Positions 22,381 through 34,969 of a DNA stretch of 64,000 nucleotides are shown piece after piece. The notes below the pieces were generated by a model. It searched no databases. It was not told where the DNA came from and saw nothing but the letters and a program-made list of their open reading frames with translations. Each line of letters opens with the position of its first letter. The first letter of the stretch is position 1. Source of the stretch: Alentia gelatinosa (taxonomy: Eukaryota; Annelida; Polychaeta; Phyllodocida; Polynoidae); the NCBI GenBank assembly GCA_950022655.1, contig OX465587.1, positions 29,081,716 through 29,145,715 of the forward strand. Direction: 5' to 3'. Position numbers and translations under genes: made by a program.

Positions 22381-23890
22381 TAACAATCCATGAGAAGCAT
22401 AAACTTATTATAAGTGGAACAAGAGAAAATCTGTCAAAGTGTATCAGACATCCACATTTGTAATTCTCGTGTGGTTACATCAGATTATACAATTAGGCTA
22501 ACCATTATTGGACACCCTCTGAGGCCACCACTTTTTCAGGCAGCCTTGAATCAGTCGTCTAGATAGGTGGCGATTCTGTGAAAGCTCATAGTCGTCAGTG
22601 TAAACGCTCGGGAACATTCTGAGATTGGTGACTTTGGGGGTGGACATTGCCACCACCTGACGACTACTAGCTTGACGATCTACAGTCGCCACATATTTTG
22701 TCATCTAGTGTAAGCAGTGGGATAGTCGGTCGGCAGTAGTAAATTCCATAATAAAAAAAACCCAACATTTTTTCTCGACTCAGTTGGCACAAGACCAAAA
22801 CTGGGGTAGAAGGACAAAATGTTTTTCAAACTACTAAACCTCATGATCGGTTGTCATACCCGGCGTTTACACTAGACGACTAAATATGTAGCGACTGTAG
22901 ATTGTCAGCCAATAGTCGCCAGGCGGTGGCAATGCCAACCGCAAAAGTCATCGACCGTAGCATATAGCTGACCACTTAAACTGACGACTCTTGAGTTTTC
23001 CCAGAGTCGCCGCCTATCTAGACGACTAGATCAAGACGGCTTGAAATAGTGGTACCAAATTGCGTAATCAGACCATCTGCAGTCGCCTCGCGCTTGGCGT
23101 TTATATTAGACGATTTCTTGACTTTTACGGCAAAAAGTCGTCAGCTTCAAGAATCGCCGCGTATAATCATCTAGTGTAAACGCAGGGTATGTCAGCTAAC
23201 AGACATTTAGAACTAGTTCTATTGAGCATTATCTACAAACCTAAAATATATATGAATAAAGATAACAGATCTAAGAGAAACATAAACTTATTACAAGTGG
23301 AAATAAAGAAAATTAGTATATCAGACATCCACATACGTAATTCTCGTGTGGTTACATCAGATTATACAAATAGGCCGACGACCATTGGACATGCTCTGAG
23401 GCCTGAAACTATTACATGTGGGCTTAAATTTGTCGTCTAGACGGGTGGCGATTCTGTGAAAACTTATAGGTGTCAGTGTAAATGCTCAAGTACATTCTGA
23501 GGTCGACGACTTTTGCAGTGGACATTGCCACCACCTGACAATCTACAGTCGCCACATATCTAGCCGTCTAGTGTAAGCAGTGGGATAGTCGGTCGGCAGT
23601 ACAAAATTCCATAATTTAAAAAAAACATTTTTTTCACGACTCAGTGAGTCAAAAGACCAATACTGGGGTAGAAGGACCAACAGTTCTTCAAACTACTAAA
23701 TTCCATAATCGATTGTCATAATTAGCAAACAGGCAATTAGAAATACTTTTATTGAGCAATATGTTTCAACTCACAGTATGTATGAATAAAAAAAACAGAT
23801 TCATGAGTACCAGAAGCGTATTACAAGTGGAACTGGAGAAAATCCGTACAAGTTTACCAGACATCCCCATACGTAATTCGTGTGTGCTCT
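22381..23890. repeat. About 350-850-bp direct repeats including family C
   Basis: Blocks with CATAAACTTATTATAAGTGG, 'CAGACATCCACATTTGTAAT' and TCTCGTGTGGTTACATCAGA recur at 22390, 23275 and (shorter) 23750. A family C MITE with inverted ends CCCGGCGTTTACACTAGACG and TCATCTAGTGTAAACGCAGG lies at 22858-23188. Frames at 23189-23440 and 23752-23955 are in this repeat. Confidence 0.6.
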
Positions 23891-24224
23891 CTCGTGTTTA
23901 CACGTGTTTTATTACTGGCAGAGAATTATTTTACGATGTTTTTCTGAGTCTCTGAACACCACCCAGCAACTTCAGCACGAAGGAAAGCCGTTAATCCAAA
24001 AGAAACATGACATTTTGCCTCGCCTGTCTTGTTCCTGACAAGCATCTAAATATTTGAACGTTTGTTTTTAGCTCACTTCTTTCACTAATTTCACGCAGGC
24101 TTTTTCTGGCCATTTCACATTTCCGAGAACATTGTGAATGTATTTGACCAACTGAATAATGTTTCTACCCTTCTGTGTTGGAACTAGAACGATGGAGAGT
24201 TGAAAGAGCGAGTTGTGTATTAAA

Positions 24225-24806
24225 CCCGGCGTTAACACTAGATGACTAAAAACGTGAAGACTGTATATTGTTAGGCCAATATTCGTCAGATAGTGCCCCA
24301 ACCTGGCGTTTACACTAGACGACTAAAAACGTGAGGACTGTAGATCGTTAGGCCAATATTCGTCAGGTAGTGCCCTAACCTGGCGTTTACACTAGCGACT
24401 AAAAACGTGACGACTGTAGATCGTTAGGCCAATATTCATCAGGTAGTGCCCTAACCTGGCATTTACACTAGACAACTAAAAACGTGACGACTGTAGATCG
24501 TCTAGCCAATATTCGTCAGATAGCGCCCTAACCTGGCGTTTACACTAGATGACTAAAAACGTGACGACTGTAGATCGTTAGGCCAATATTTGTCAGGTAG
24601 TGCCCTAACCTAGCGTTTACACTAGATGACTAAAAACGTGACGACTGTAGATTGTTAGGCCAATAGTCGTCAGGTAGTGCCCTAACCTGGCATTTACACT
24701 AGACGACTAAAAACGTAACGACTGTAGATTGTTAGGCCAATAGTCGTCAGGTGGTGCCCTAACCTGGCGTTTACACTAGACAACTAAAAACGTGACGACT
24801 GTAGAT
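24225..24806. repeat. About 77-bp array built from family C ends
   Basis: About 7.5 units with ACCTGGCGTTTACACTAGAC, GACTAAAAACGTGACGACTG and TAGATCGTTAGGCCAATATT. Later units are closer to each other than the first is. It ends at the LINE relic. Confidence 0.9.
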
Positions 24807-24965
24807 GTATTAAGCCAGGGTATTAGACTCTGGAATCAACTTACAAAAAATAGTCAATGCATGATAAGTAGAGAATCTTTTTAAAAAGCTATTAAGCCGT
24901 TCTTATTTCGGGACGACATCTACAAACAGTCCTGTTATGACCGCTACAAGGAAGAACGCCAATAG
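24801..24965 (+). pseudogene. LINE reverse transcriptase C-terminal relic
   Basis: The plus-strand frame contains SQGIRLWNQLTKN and SRESF, then one stop codon, then KAIKPFLF and a charged tail ending at TAG 24963. The G..LWN.L and F...K...F pattern is typical of the extreme C-terminus of LINE RTs. It abuts the tandem array ending near 24806. Confidence 0.55.
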
Positions 24966-25152
24966 GCGATTGTATGTTGTCTATTATGTTTTGAATTAAA
25001 AAAAATAGTCATCTGTCATGTTTTCATGGTGAGAACTATGAAATTATTTATCAAGTATCACTACAAAGGTATTTTACATAATCTCTAAAAAAAATTATAA
25101 AGATCTATGCTGAATCAGCTGAGATAAATAACACTTTAACAAAGAATGGAAA

Positions 25153-25222
25153 ATGATGCCTTGAGACATCATTTGCTCTAGCCGCAGGAGTGACTTGAGG
25201 CATAATTAGTAAGGAAAGGGTT
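25153..25222. mobile_element. End fragment of a GATGCC-type MITE
   Basis: ATGATGCCTTGAGACATCAT and AAGGAAAGGGTTATG: the palindrome and AAAGGGTTA end of the elements at 8830 and 14481, with TTAA decayed to TTAT. Confidence 0.4.
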
Positions 25223-25391
25223 ATGATAGTTTCTAGTTTTGTCAATTGTTATATAGCTTCTTTTTTTAATATATTGATCTGTTCACTTTTTACAAAAGTG
25301 GTCTTCCACCGGTCAGCATATTGTGAGCATGGAGTAGGTGCAACACATTTACATACACATTCCTGGATGGTGGGTTCACGGTTTGGCTTAA

Positions 25392-25573
25392 GGGCCAAAT
25401 CCGCTAAGGCGACCAAGCAAATGCGTCTGCGATCTGTGCGGCTGTGCGAATCCCATGCGATAATATTCAATATATTAGATATTGTCACAAGACGTTCGCA
25501 TGTCCATGCAAACGTCTGCGAACGTCTGCGAACCCAAATTCGCATGGAAAATCGCCTTAGTGGATCTGGCACT
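25392..25573. mobile_element. TTAA-flanked MITE
   Basis: TTAA at 25388-25391 and 25574-25577. The inverted ends GGGCCAAATCCGCTAAGGCG and CGCCTTAGTGGATCTGGCAC agree at most positions. The interior is rich in GTCTGCGA and TTCGCATG. The frames of 127-138 codons on both strands across it are not genes. Confidence 0.65.
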
Positions 25574-25577
25574 TTAA

Positions 25578-26409
25578 TCACCATCGGTGCAGACCGGTTG
25601 CTGGTAGAAGCACGGCTATTCAAAATAGCCACATCGTAAATCTAAACTGTGGGTCATATAGCAAAGATATATTCCGGAATTTACGATACCTGGTTTATGC
25701 ACGGTCTTTGATTAAATGTACAATGAAATGTCGGATCGAACAACAATATCACACTGGAAGTGTTTCTCAGTATGATATTTAGAGTATTTCCTTTCTGTAA
25801 TGTGAAACTCATGAGACAATTCCCTGAGATAAAATGGGGGCTGCATTCACTTGGGCGAATTTGTCGTAATAAAACGAGGCGTCAGCTATTCAAATAGAGA
25901 CCTTTTTTATTGCACAAAAGGAGGTGTACATGTTCAGGCCTCTACAGAGCAGATCTTACGTCCATCCGATGAATAATAGTCCCCCGGCCAATCTGGAAAA
26001 GGGGCTTATTTAAGGAGTTGGCTGCCCCCTCCCTGGAAACATTTGTTTTATTGTTTTATCTTGTAGATCCATCCTTCTAGTTAATATTTCTACTTGTTGT
26101 CGCTTTGGCAAGTGGTCAGATTGCCATGACAACAACTGTTGAGGAAACCCCCCGTAAAATTGCCTGAACGCCTGTAATTCTGAGTGCTGAAAATCATTAC
26201 TTGGTTCTGTGTTCTTTTAAGTATTACAATAACTCATTGGATTAAACTTTGGTATTGGACAACATAATCTGGTCCTTTGTAGACTCAGTACAGCAACCAG
26301 AATCAAAATATGTCATCTCAGTAGCCTACAGCAGCAGTTTCTATGTGTGGACTATAAATGCCCCCTTTACACTTCAGCAATTTTCAACATATTTGTTTCT
26401 TAAATGATT
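25578..26409. other. No supported feature
   Basis: Unassigned DNA of mixed composition with no repeat that I can match within the window. Confidence 0.45.
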
Positions 26410-26820
26410 TAAAGACTATAAAATCTTTTCATATGCAGCTTTTTTGCTATGTGACCATATTATGGCATCCCTTAGGAACATTTTGAGCTATTTTTAGTGT
26501 TTTGTGGCAATCCAGGTGTATTACCGATTTTGCTACCCTGAGACATCTAGTGTCTTTAGACTTTAGGACCTTTTTATATGCAGTTTTTTTGCTATATTGC
26601 CATGTTCTGGCATGACACATTTTAAGATATTGTTTAGTTTTCTGTGATTTCAGGATCCAGTTATATAACCAATTTTTCTAGTACTACTGACACCGTTATT
26701 TGACAATTTCGACAGCCAGTTCCAATGACATAGTACCTGAAGGCTATTAAATCTTTTCAAATGCAATGTTTTGCTATGTGACCATACTGTGGCATCCCTT
26801 AGGAAAATTTTGAGTGGAAA
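26410..26820. repeat. Diverged tandem repeat, three units of about 150-180 bp
   Basis: AAATCTTTTCATATGCAG with TTTTTTGCTATGTGACCATA and TGGCATCCCTTAGGAACATT at 26420, again (altered) at 26565 and 26745. Confidence 0.6.
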
Positions 26821-27399
26821 TGAAAATTTGGGGTCTTGACCCAGGGACTATAATTACATACAGGTTTGTCCCATAAACAAATTCTGTTGAATCTGCATAC
26901 AGAATATACAGGTGAATAAGGATAATGATAATTATAAGGCAACAACAGAATTCCAGGTAAAAGGATCTTATTTTTATCATTTGAGACAACTTTTAAAATA
27001 CCACATATGAAGATTATGTAAACTTTTAGTATGGTATCATCATCATCATCATCATTGTAACTAAATCAATGTTTGTCTTATTTTCACATAACTTCATTAT
27101 ACAATTATTTACAGTTATAACAGTAATCACAAATGCGGGACTGCCGTTTTAAAATTGTTTTATTTCACAATAGTTGTAGATATGAATATAAAAGCCACAT
27201 GAGTGTGGTATTTTGAAATGGTAAGATATAGGTTAAGAGTAAATTCTGCATAAGCAGTAATAAATAATGAATGTACAGATGATAATAATATCGTATCATA
27301 GTGTGTCTGTGAGACATCTACATTAGATAAGATTTGCGAGTCTTGTGGACATAGGTATAGTCATTGTTAAGGACGATACAACATTTAATTTATCGATGT

Positions 27400-27860
27400 T
27401 GCTGCTCCGGCGACTGCTGACCACGTTTGAAAGCCCTAGGGATGATGGTGTTCTTTACCCATGGGAGTTGGTGGGCGGGTTGCCGTTCTGAGCGTGGCCC
27501 AGAGTGAAGTGAGGCCGGTGTCTCATGTGTGACGTGGGAGGTCACGTTCAAGTCTCGCGAGTGTGTCTGTAACGAGACCTTAAAAAAGGAATAAAGGAAT
27601 AAGGTCTGTTTGTACAGAGTTTGATACGGTAGAATGTGTGTGGCATTCCCGCAGTGAAATTAATGACAATTTACAATTATCCGTATTGTATTGACCTTCT
27701 GTAGGGATGGTGGGTGGGTAACGGTCGTGCTGCGTGGTCACGGACTGAGTGGAGAGAGGTGACGCTTGTAGGTGCGGGTCCGGTTATATAACGACCGCAG
27801 CATGCTTGCCTCGCGAGAGATTCTGTTTCAGTTGCCTCAGAATTAACCATCAATTTAACA
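27400..27860. promoter_or_regulatory. CpG-richer patch with two TCTCGCGAGA-like sites
   Basis: GC- and CpG-richer than its surroundings, with TCTCGCGAGT at about 27556 and CCTCGCGAGAG at about 27809. TCTCGCGAGA is a known vertebrate promoter element (BANP/CGCG box). The two halves also share GGGTGGGT and GACTGAGTGG-like words, so an old duplication is possible. No transcript can be inferred. Confidence 0.3.
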
Positions 27861-28600
27861 ACTAATTTACAATGAGGACAATTTTGTATATACATATTCA
27901 ACTTGTGAAATAGTCACGAGTCCATATCTCTTATTATTTACTCCTCCCTAATATTCAAAAGTCAGAGGAAATCAAACACACATCCTTATAGTTTTTATCT
28001 TAAAAAGTTTCTTATATCGATCGATAGTTTGTAATCCTACCAGTTTGGGTGTTTTCCTTGTGTCTTGTTTGCCTAAGGCTAGAATTAAATAATGCTGGAA
28101 TTACTTTAAATTTCACATCATCCAGCACCCCAACCGTTTGCTTCAGGGCAGCATAATCGTCAGACCTTGATGAATACAGAGTTAATTTCTGAACTATCTT
28201 GTTTCATTCTTTACCAATCCCAAGAACACTATTCATTATTTCTCCAGAGGTGGTTTCAGAAAAGAAACCCGAAAATATTTCCGAAAAGTTTCCGAGAAAG
28301 TTATACAACTTCTGGATCCTGAGGGTCTGTTTTAGGGCAACTATTTATGGTCTTATCTTTATTTTATTTTTTTTCAAATCAGTAACATAATTTCTGCACA
28401 ATATTACAGATTTAAAATTTGATGAGCACAACAAAGGGGCAGTAGCCTCAATTCCCCAAGGAATTGTTTTTCATGGCTATGCCTTTAAATGCATACAGTG
28501 TCCACTTAAATTGTAAAGAAGTATATATCAGGCTACCTTTCAAAGAACAATAGGTGAGCACCAGCTGATATACTTTTTCGCGTCCATTCTTAATAAAAAA
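27861..28600. other. No supported feature
   Basis: AT-rich DNA; the 63-codon frame at 28199 has no family pattern. Confidence 0.45.
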
Positions 28601-28604
28601 GATA

Positions 28605-28770
28605 ATATTGGGAAACGTCCTTACTGTAGGCGAAACTTTTATTGTTTGTGGTCATTTTTGGTTTTTCGTACGGCCTGATGCCGTAGGCATCAGGCCGTAC
28701 GAAAAACCAAAAATAATCGAGAACAATAAAAGTTTCGCCCACAGTCAGGATGTTTGCTTATTATTATCTA
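28605..28770. repeat. Long near-perfect hairpin
   Basis: Arms of about 75-80 bp: GGCGAAACTTTTATTGTT on the left, AACAATAAAAGTTTCGCC on the right, centre GGCCTGATGCCGTAGGCATC. Flanking words CGGGCACGAACATTATC and GCGGGCAGTATTTGATA match the elements at 2520-2880 and 34830-34925. Confidence 0.8.
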
Positions 28771-29481
28771 CCTTAAGATAATTAAAAGCTCCATTTTAAT
28801 GACTTATAAAGTCACAGTCACAGCGGGCACGAACATTATCATTACCGCACCCCTAGTAGCGGGCAGTATTTGATAGACATTCGGACACAGGTATACAATA
28901 ATATAAGATCACAAAGAATTTTCCTTAAATGTCTACTCATCGGAGGCACATAATTAATTCAATACATAGGGGGTCTCATTGATCTTTCTAGCATTATCTT
29001 AGATAGTAACCAGGTAAGCAAGCATTATAAGGGATTTATGGTAACATTTTCTTTATTGAGCACATTCATCATTGTTCTTACAGTTATATGGCCATATCGT
29101 CTCTGTCAAAATTGTGTCGCAACCTCTGTGGTCTATAAACCACTCTCCACATGCTGACTATTCGCCACCGAGATGCAATCGGGAACCACCGATCAATCTT
29201 TAGGTTATACCGATGCTAGATGGGTGAATGGAAACAGACAAGCATAGAAGTGCTCACCGATTGATTATGCATAGATTATGCAATAAGTTCACCACTTGAT
29301 CAACGACTGACAGAATCAAAGGGGTTGGAAACGTTGGTGATAGTCATTTTGTTTGGAGGACATTTCTGTTGGAATCGGCTGTGGAGTATGAGTTCCTATA
29401 TAAAGAAAAATGTCGAAAGCAGTTGAGTTGTACTTGTCGACCAATTCAAAATTTTAAAAATATGATTTAAAAAATATGATA

Positions 29482-29832
29482 ATAATACTAGAATAATAAA
29501 AAAGAAACGATAATAACAATAATAACAACAATAATAATAATAGCAATAATAACAATAATAACAACTATAACAATGATAACAATAATAACAATCATAACAA
29601 TCATAACAGAAATTACAATAATAACAATTATAACAGTTATAACAATAATTACAATACTAACAATAATAATGATAATAATAATAATGATAATAATAACCCA
29701 TTTGACAAATTTATATGTCTTGACGCCAGGAGTCATCGCTCCAAGGCTCTCGATAATGTCAGCAGCATATAACAGTAACAATAATAACAACAAAAACAAC
29801 AATAACAATAATAAGAATGATAATAACCCATT
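29482..29832. repeat. AAT/AAC-rich microsatellite
   Basis: Imperfect AATAATAACAATAATAAC runs, in two blocks split by a more complex stretch at 29700-29770. The frames on either strand are low-complexity I/T/V/N strings and not genes. Confidence 0.9.
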
Positions 29833-30640
29833 TGACAATTATATATGTCATATGAGGCCAGAAGTCATCTTTCTAAGCCTCCTGATGCTGACAGCACCAT
29901 GGAGAGGCCATTAATCAGTTCGTAAAGTATCTCACACCTATTGAGACGAGTAAATGGAGTCATTGTTAACAGTGACAGTAAATCGATCCCTATTATGCAG
30001 GGCAAATTGGCAAAGTGTAATTCACACCTGGCAGTCACCACTTTCATTATGGACTTTATGGTAAACTGCCCACATGCTGAATTGTCTGGGTGGGGTGGGA
30101 ACATAACGATGGATTATGGCCATTACTGAAATGTTAATGCCACCAGTGGAAGCCCCCTGTCTCCTGTAGCGATATGATGCATGCCTCACCATTCAAAGCG
30201 TGGGACATATCGAAATAGACGTCCTAATTAGACAACTGGAAATGATGTGGGTGTTAGAAATCCGGACAAAACAACATATTTCTGATATGGGAAGACTTTT
30301 TTTGGACACTTGGCCCGATTCATGCATAACCGGTTCAGCCCGTAAGGGATACAACAGATGTTATCCACGACAGGTTATTGTGAAAGATCTTCTGTTGAGT
30401 GAAATTTTCATTTGCATTGTATATACCATATTGTTTTGTTTGTTCTGCACGAGCAGTCATGCTCTTTGTAGTTATACTGATAAGTTAATCAAAGACTAAA
30501 ATCCTGGAAAATTGTTAGTCCAGGTGTGAATCAACGTATTTCAATCATGACGCCTTCTGTGGCCACAGGAGCCTATCGAAAACAGGGACTTGCTCCAAAG
30601 TAGATTCTCCAGGATGAATAAAAACTTAAACAAAATACTG
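29833..30640. other. No supported feature
   Basis: Frames of 60-99 codons at 29865-30499 lack recognisable patterns. No repeat seen. Confidence 0.4.
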
Positions 30641-30644
30641 TGAA

Positions 30645-31372
30645 ACCCGGCTTAAGGGGACACCCTCCGTTCCGATCAAGGTGACCCCTTAAGCCGGGTG
30701 TCTCCTGAACTGAGGTTTCCAGCTTTTCGATGGTTAGGTTATGTAATATATCTTATCTCATCCCGGTATTTTTCTCCATAGGCTTAACATTAGGAACTCA
30801 TACTCCACGGCCGTGAAGTTCGTGTACCCAATACTCAATGGCTAATTGGGTGATTTTAGTTTATCAATAAATAATGTTATATGGGGTGAGATAAAATCAG
30901 AAACCTAGTCAATGAAAATAACTTAGTCTGCATTCCACCTCGTTCGACCGCAGAGTAATTCACTCAGCTTTGATCCGTGAATCCTTCTGCAGTTAAACTC
31001 GATGGAGTACGGACCAAGCTGTTTTCATCTCGTAGGTTTCCTTCTAACTACTTAACAGAGGTGATACTATGGCATAGAGACACTGTCATAACGACACAGA
31101 CACCCAATAGTTACCTGCCTGATGCCTACGGGAGCCAACCCAGGCCATTGCCTGGTGTCTGATTGTCTAGGCACCAGTCTACCCACCTCGCACACAGACC
31201 ACAAAAAACAATCAAGATAATTTAGAGTGTTGTCCACAGACTGTCCATCAAACCTAATAAAGTGTCTCTCCAAAGTGTCCGCTTAACTAAAATTAAGAAG
31301 CATTCTGTACAGAAAACTCCCCCCTTAAGCGGGGTGTCCCCTTAAGCGGGGTGTCCCCTAAAGGATATTTCT
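30645..31372. mobile_element. Element with CCCGGCTTAAGGGGACACC ends, containing family E
   Basis: TGTGAAACCCGGCTTAAGGG at 30650 is mirrored at once by CCCCTTAAGCCGGGTGTC (30684-30702). Related CCCCTTAAGCGGGGTGTCCC occurs in tandem at 31320-31360. A family E copy lies between (30752-31060). Boundaries are uncertain. Confidence 0.45.
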
Positions 31373-31974
31373 GCATCATATGACCTTGAACGGCCATCGG
31401 TACCGGCTCAGTAACCAGTTTTTTTGGTTTTTTTATATTTTTTTATTTAGAAAACAACAACATACACTGTCGTCCAGGGACGTTCTTCCCAGCGATGGTA
31501 AACATGAGACAAGACAGGACACACATTCATCCTACAGACACACAAGCAAATATCATGATTAGAAAAAAAAGAAAAGAAATTTACCTGGTTTCTCCTATTA
31601 CAATTAAACCATAAAAATGATTGGTATAAGGCCCACACAGCATTCCCCATAGGATCCCTACAAGGTTTCAGGCAGGACATACATTTTAGTTTCCTTAAAG
31701 ATTATAGAAGGGTGACAGTTATATGGATATTTCATCGATGACTCCGCAACTCCTGAAGTCCCTATAGTTCACAGTACCTCTTTGATAAATAAATATGATG
31801 AATTCATTTGTTTTGACACATTTTCTGATATCAGATGAGCCTCTAATGGACAATCCTTGTCACCTTAATCTGAGATTACTCTGAGATATCTCAGTCGCTT
31901 TAGAGCCCACATAGAGATAAACTTATGGTATTTATGCCAACTGCGATATCAACAAAACAGTGACTAGAGAAATC

Positions 31975-32530
31975 CATGTTTTATGAGGTGTTTCCAACGA
32001 CCGATTATCGATTATTACAACCGATTATGGCATTTCACACCACCGACCGATTATGCAACACATTCAGCGCAATAATCGTGGTGGAAACAGAAATGGTCAA
32101 CAATCTTTTCTCCCTCCTTATATAACATGGCACCACCAACTGATTTTGAACCTATCGATAAAACCGAAAAGGCTTGATGTGCAACCTACTTTTCACAAGG
32201 AGAACCACCAACCTACTTTTTTTTACAGCGTGAATATTATCGGTTAGTTTTTAGTCGGCAGGTTGGAAAACGCATTACAAGGTTCTTGCTCTAGTCGCGT
32301 ATGCTATCAACAAAGCAGTGACTAGAAAAACACATTTGTGATGTGGTGTTTCCACCTGTGGATTATGACCACCGATTACGGCATTTAGCACCGCCGACCG
32401 ATTATCTGGTACTTCTGTTTCAATGTTCCTCAGATGGAAACTAATAAGGTCTAGGATCTTTTCATAAACATTATCCACCGACTGACACTATTTTTTCCAC
32501 CGACGAAATGTGTCCATGTTGAATTAATCG
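31975..32530. repeat. Family H-related repeats, two diverged blocks
   Basis: TTATGAGGTGTTTCCAACGA with CACCGACCGATTATG at 31980 is repeated as GATGTGGTGTTTCCACCTGT with CACCGCCGACCGATTATC at 32340. Confidence 0.5.
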
Positions 32531-32729
32531 GTTGTGAAATCCTCTGACCAGTGGAAATGACAGATTACATGAAAAGAATATTGTACCATGATGTTGTTTT
32601 GACGTTGTGGAAACCATCGCTCACACAGATCCAATGGATTCTGCCCCCCTCCCTCCCTCCCCCTGGCAAGTGTGTGTGGGGGGATTCGCCACTCCCCCTC
32701 CCGGCACTTCAAAGTAGGGGTTAGTAAGC

Positions 32730-32744
32730 CCCCCCCCCCCCCTG
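32730..32744. repeat. Poly-C run
   Basis: A short C homopolymer inside a C-rich patch (32640-32760). Confidence 0.8.
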
Positions 32745-32917
32745 AAACCCCCTGCTCGATGACAGACTGTCTGTAGGGTTGTAAGCGTGCCAATCTAAAT
32801 GCTAATATAATAGGCCGCCGTGCGCCTTACAACCCAGTATTTAGCCAAGGACCTGCCCGGTCCCCTGCCTGGACCCCCGCCTGGACCCCTTTAGGCCCAT
32901 ACACACTCTCCCAGCAG

Positions 32918-33910
32918 ATCTTACCCGGCATTTGTGCTTGCCAATCTCTGCCTCAATCCTATACTGGTTCCTCGGGTTTCCACTAAAGACCCAGTGGGAA
33001 ACAGTCAATATTTCGGATTCAAAACAAGGGAACTGTGGAGAGTTATAAAACTCAAACAAATCATGTATTATGAGTTTGGAAATACTGAAATTGTTAGATG
33101 AGCTTTACAGACAATCCAGCTGGGTTTTTTCCGGCTCTAAACCACTTCATAATGTGAATCCACAGTTGATTAGACTGTTCCTTCGAATGACCACATGTTG
33201 ACAATCAAACCCTGCAACACATTTGGTGCTTCCCACTGAAGGAAGTAATCCTTATGACTATGTCTGGCTTGACATAACAAATATCAGATGTAAGTATATA
33301 TTAATATGCATATAAGTATGTACATCTCTATTTACAAGTTAAACACAAAATACTCTTCAAAGTGTTCAGAATTTAGGATATTTGAAAAACTGGCAGATGG
33401 GATAGATTGTGTTCCAAATAGACGAGTGGCGAGAGGGGCTGAGGTATAAGAAGACTGGTTCCCTGCCCCATTAAACAATGGGACAGGTAACGCCCAGCGA
33501 GAGCAACGTGTGATCGACCTAGAACCTTCACTGGTACCCTGCTGATTTGCAAAGGCAAGAAGAACCAGCAGAACCTCTCACCCTCACAAGGTTCCCCAAA
33601 TAACTTACTAGTACTTGTTTATAATGCACCATGATATAAAATGAAGTAATGTCAACCTTTCAAAAGATAACTTATTAGAATGTTTCTTTTAGAAAATATC
33701 GGTTTTCGTCACGCCCTCTAGTGGGTAAACAATCATAAAAATGGCGGCTTTTACCCATGATGCACCACAAAAATGGCGGGCGTTATCCATAAGGCACAGA
33801 AAAATGGCGGCCTTTACCTGGCCTTATATATATGAGTGAACACATAGGCCAGAATTCCAGGCTATCGCAGGAAGTTAGAGCGCAGGATCTCTTCTAGGAG
33901 AGTGAAGCTC
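32918..33910. repeat. Family N repeat, copy 1, with insertion
   Basis: CCAATCTCTGCCTCAATCCT, TTCGGATTCAAAACAAGGGA, TCTCTATTTACAAGTTAAAC and AGGATATTTGAAAAACTGGC all have counterparts in order at 47850-48445. After about 33440 this copy has roughly 420 bp that the other lacks, then both share GCAGGAAGT.AGAG.GCAG and TAGGAGAGTGAAG. Frames do not correspond, so it is a non-coding repeat. Confidence 0.6.
33738..33832 (+). promoter_or_regulatory. Three YY1-like motifs and a TATA-like run
   Basis: AAAATGGCGGC or close variants at 33741, 33773 and 33804, each in a 30-32-bp unit with TTTACCCAT-type flanks, then TATATATA at 33825-33832. A further ATGGCGGCCCAAT lies at 33958. AANATGGCGGC is the YY1 consensus, often near transcription starts. 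A short ATG frame of 46 codons follows at 33949-34089 with no family pattern. Confidence 0.3.
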
Positions 33911-34089
33911 GCAGACACCCTCCCCCCGGATCTTCTGAAGTTTGGGCAATGAAGAATATGGCGGCCCAATCATCCGGGGAATTACAGATATCGGTGGATC
34001 ATGGACAGAGGCAGCTGGAGGTTGGGCATAAGAGGAGATTTAAAAAACAAATATTTCTCTTGATTTTCTCGAATTTGCTTCTTTATTAG

Positions 34090-34404
34090 CAAAATTGGTA
34101 ATATTTGCAAGGAGAGTGAGATAAAGCAGTTATCCTGATGTTCAGACGGTAAGGTGAGAGGTGTGAAAATGAACGCTATCAGGATGAGAGTAGGGCAGTA
34201 TAGTGACGGGGTTAGATAGAGGGTTATGAGAGGGTAATTGAGTGAGTGGTTAAGGGCATGAGTCAGCCCGAGGTGGTGCTGAGAAAATGAAGAAGGTGTT
34301 CTGGGATATATGCTTATCTGCTGATGATAGGTGAGGGATTATACAGGACCTTGGGAGGCAGAGTCTGGTTCATGGAGGTGAGGGGGGGGGGGGGTAAGTG
34401 ATTT
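34090..34404. other. No gene; ends in poly-G
   Basis: Purine-rich DNA with many GAGAG and GGTGAG words. A G run of about 12-14 bases lies at 34382-34395. Confidence 0.5.
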
Positions 34405-34690
34405 ATTATCCATGGTATACAAAGACCCCATTGAAAATGTATTGGGACTCAGTAAACCACGACCCATTATATAAAACTTGTCAGATAACTGTGGTATACG
34501 GATCCAAATCTGTGGTATACGGCCTCACAGCTGTGGTATATGGGAAAATAGTCCCTTTGTTCTATAGAGCAAAGAAATAGTCCCTATTGTTATATTCTTT
34601 AATATGGCAATTACTGGGTTTGAATTATTCGAAATGATGGATAATAAATCCAACAAACGATGGTTTTGTGGACAGACGGCTCTGAGTCAA
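34405..34690. repeat. Family D repeat, copy 2
   Basis: CCATGGTATACAAAGACCCC and CAGTAAACCACGACCCATTA with repeated GTGGTATACGG words, then the first arm of the hairpin (GTTTTGTGGACAGACGGCTC) only. Confidence 0.6.
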
Positions 34691-34969
34691 AAGACCAAGA
34701 ACGGCCATCGCTATGGACCCAGTACCTACGTTTTCTTATCACTATAAACCTCCTAATTGTTTAAAACGCCGTTTTACTAACTATTCTGCTACACGAAAAC
34801 CACTGCCATTCACTGCGGCCCACTTTCACAGAGGGCATGAACATTATTTATACTACATCCCCTAGCAGCGGGTAGTATTTCATACATGTTTGGACATAGG
34901 TGTATAGTAATATACACCTATGCCTGTTTATTTGGCATTTATTTTTGTTTTGTTTATGTTTCAGTCAAG

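Noticed and set aside
25223..25639. Overlapping frames of 138 and 127 codons on opposite strands
   Set aside because: Both lie across a TTAA-flanked MITE and its flanks and show no recognisable family pattern.
29488..29914. Long Ile/Val/Thr-rich frames on both strands
   Set aside because: They are translations of the AAT/AAC microsatellite, open on both strands at once.
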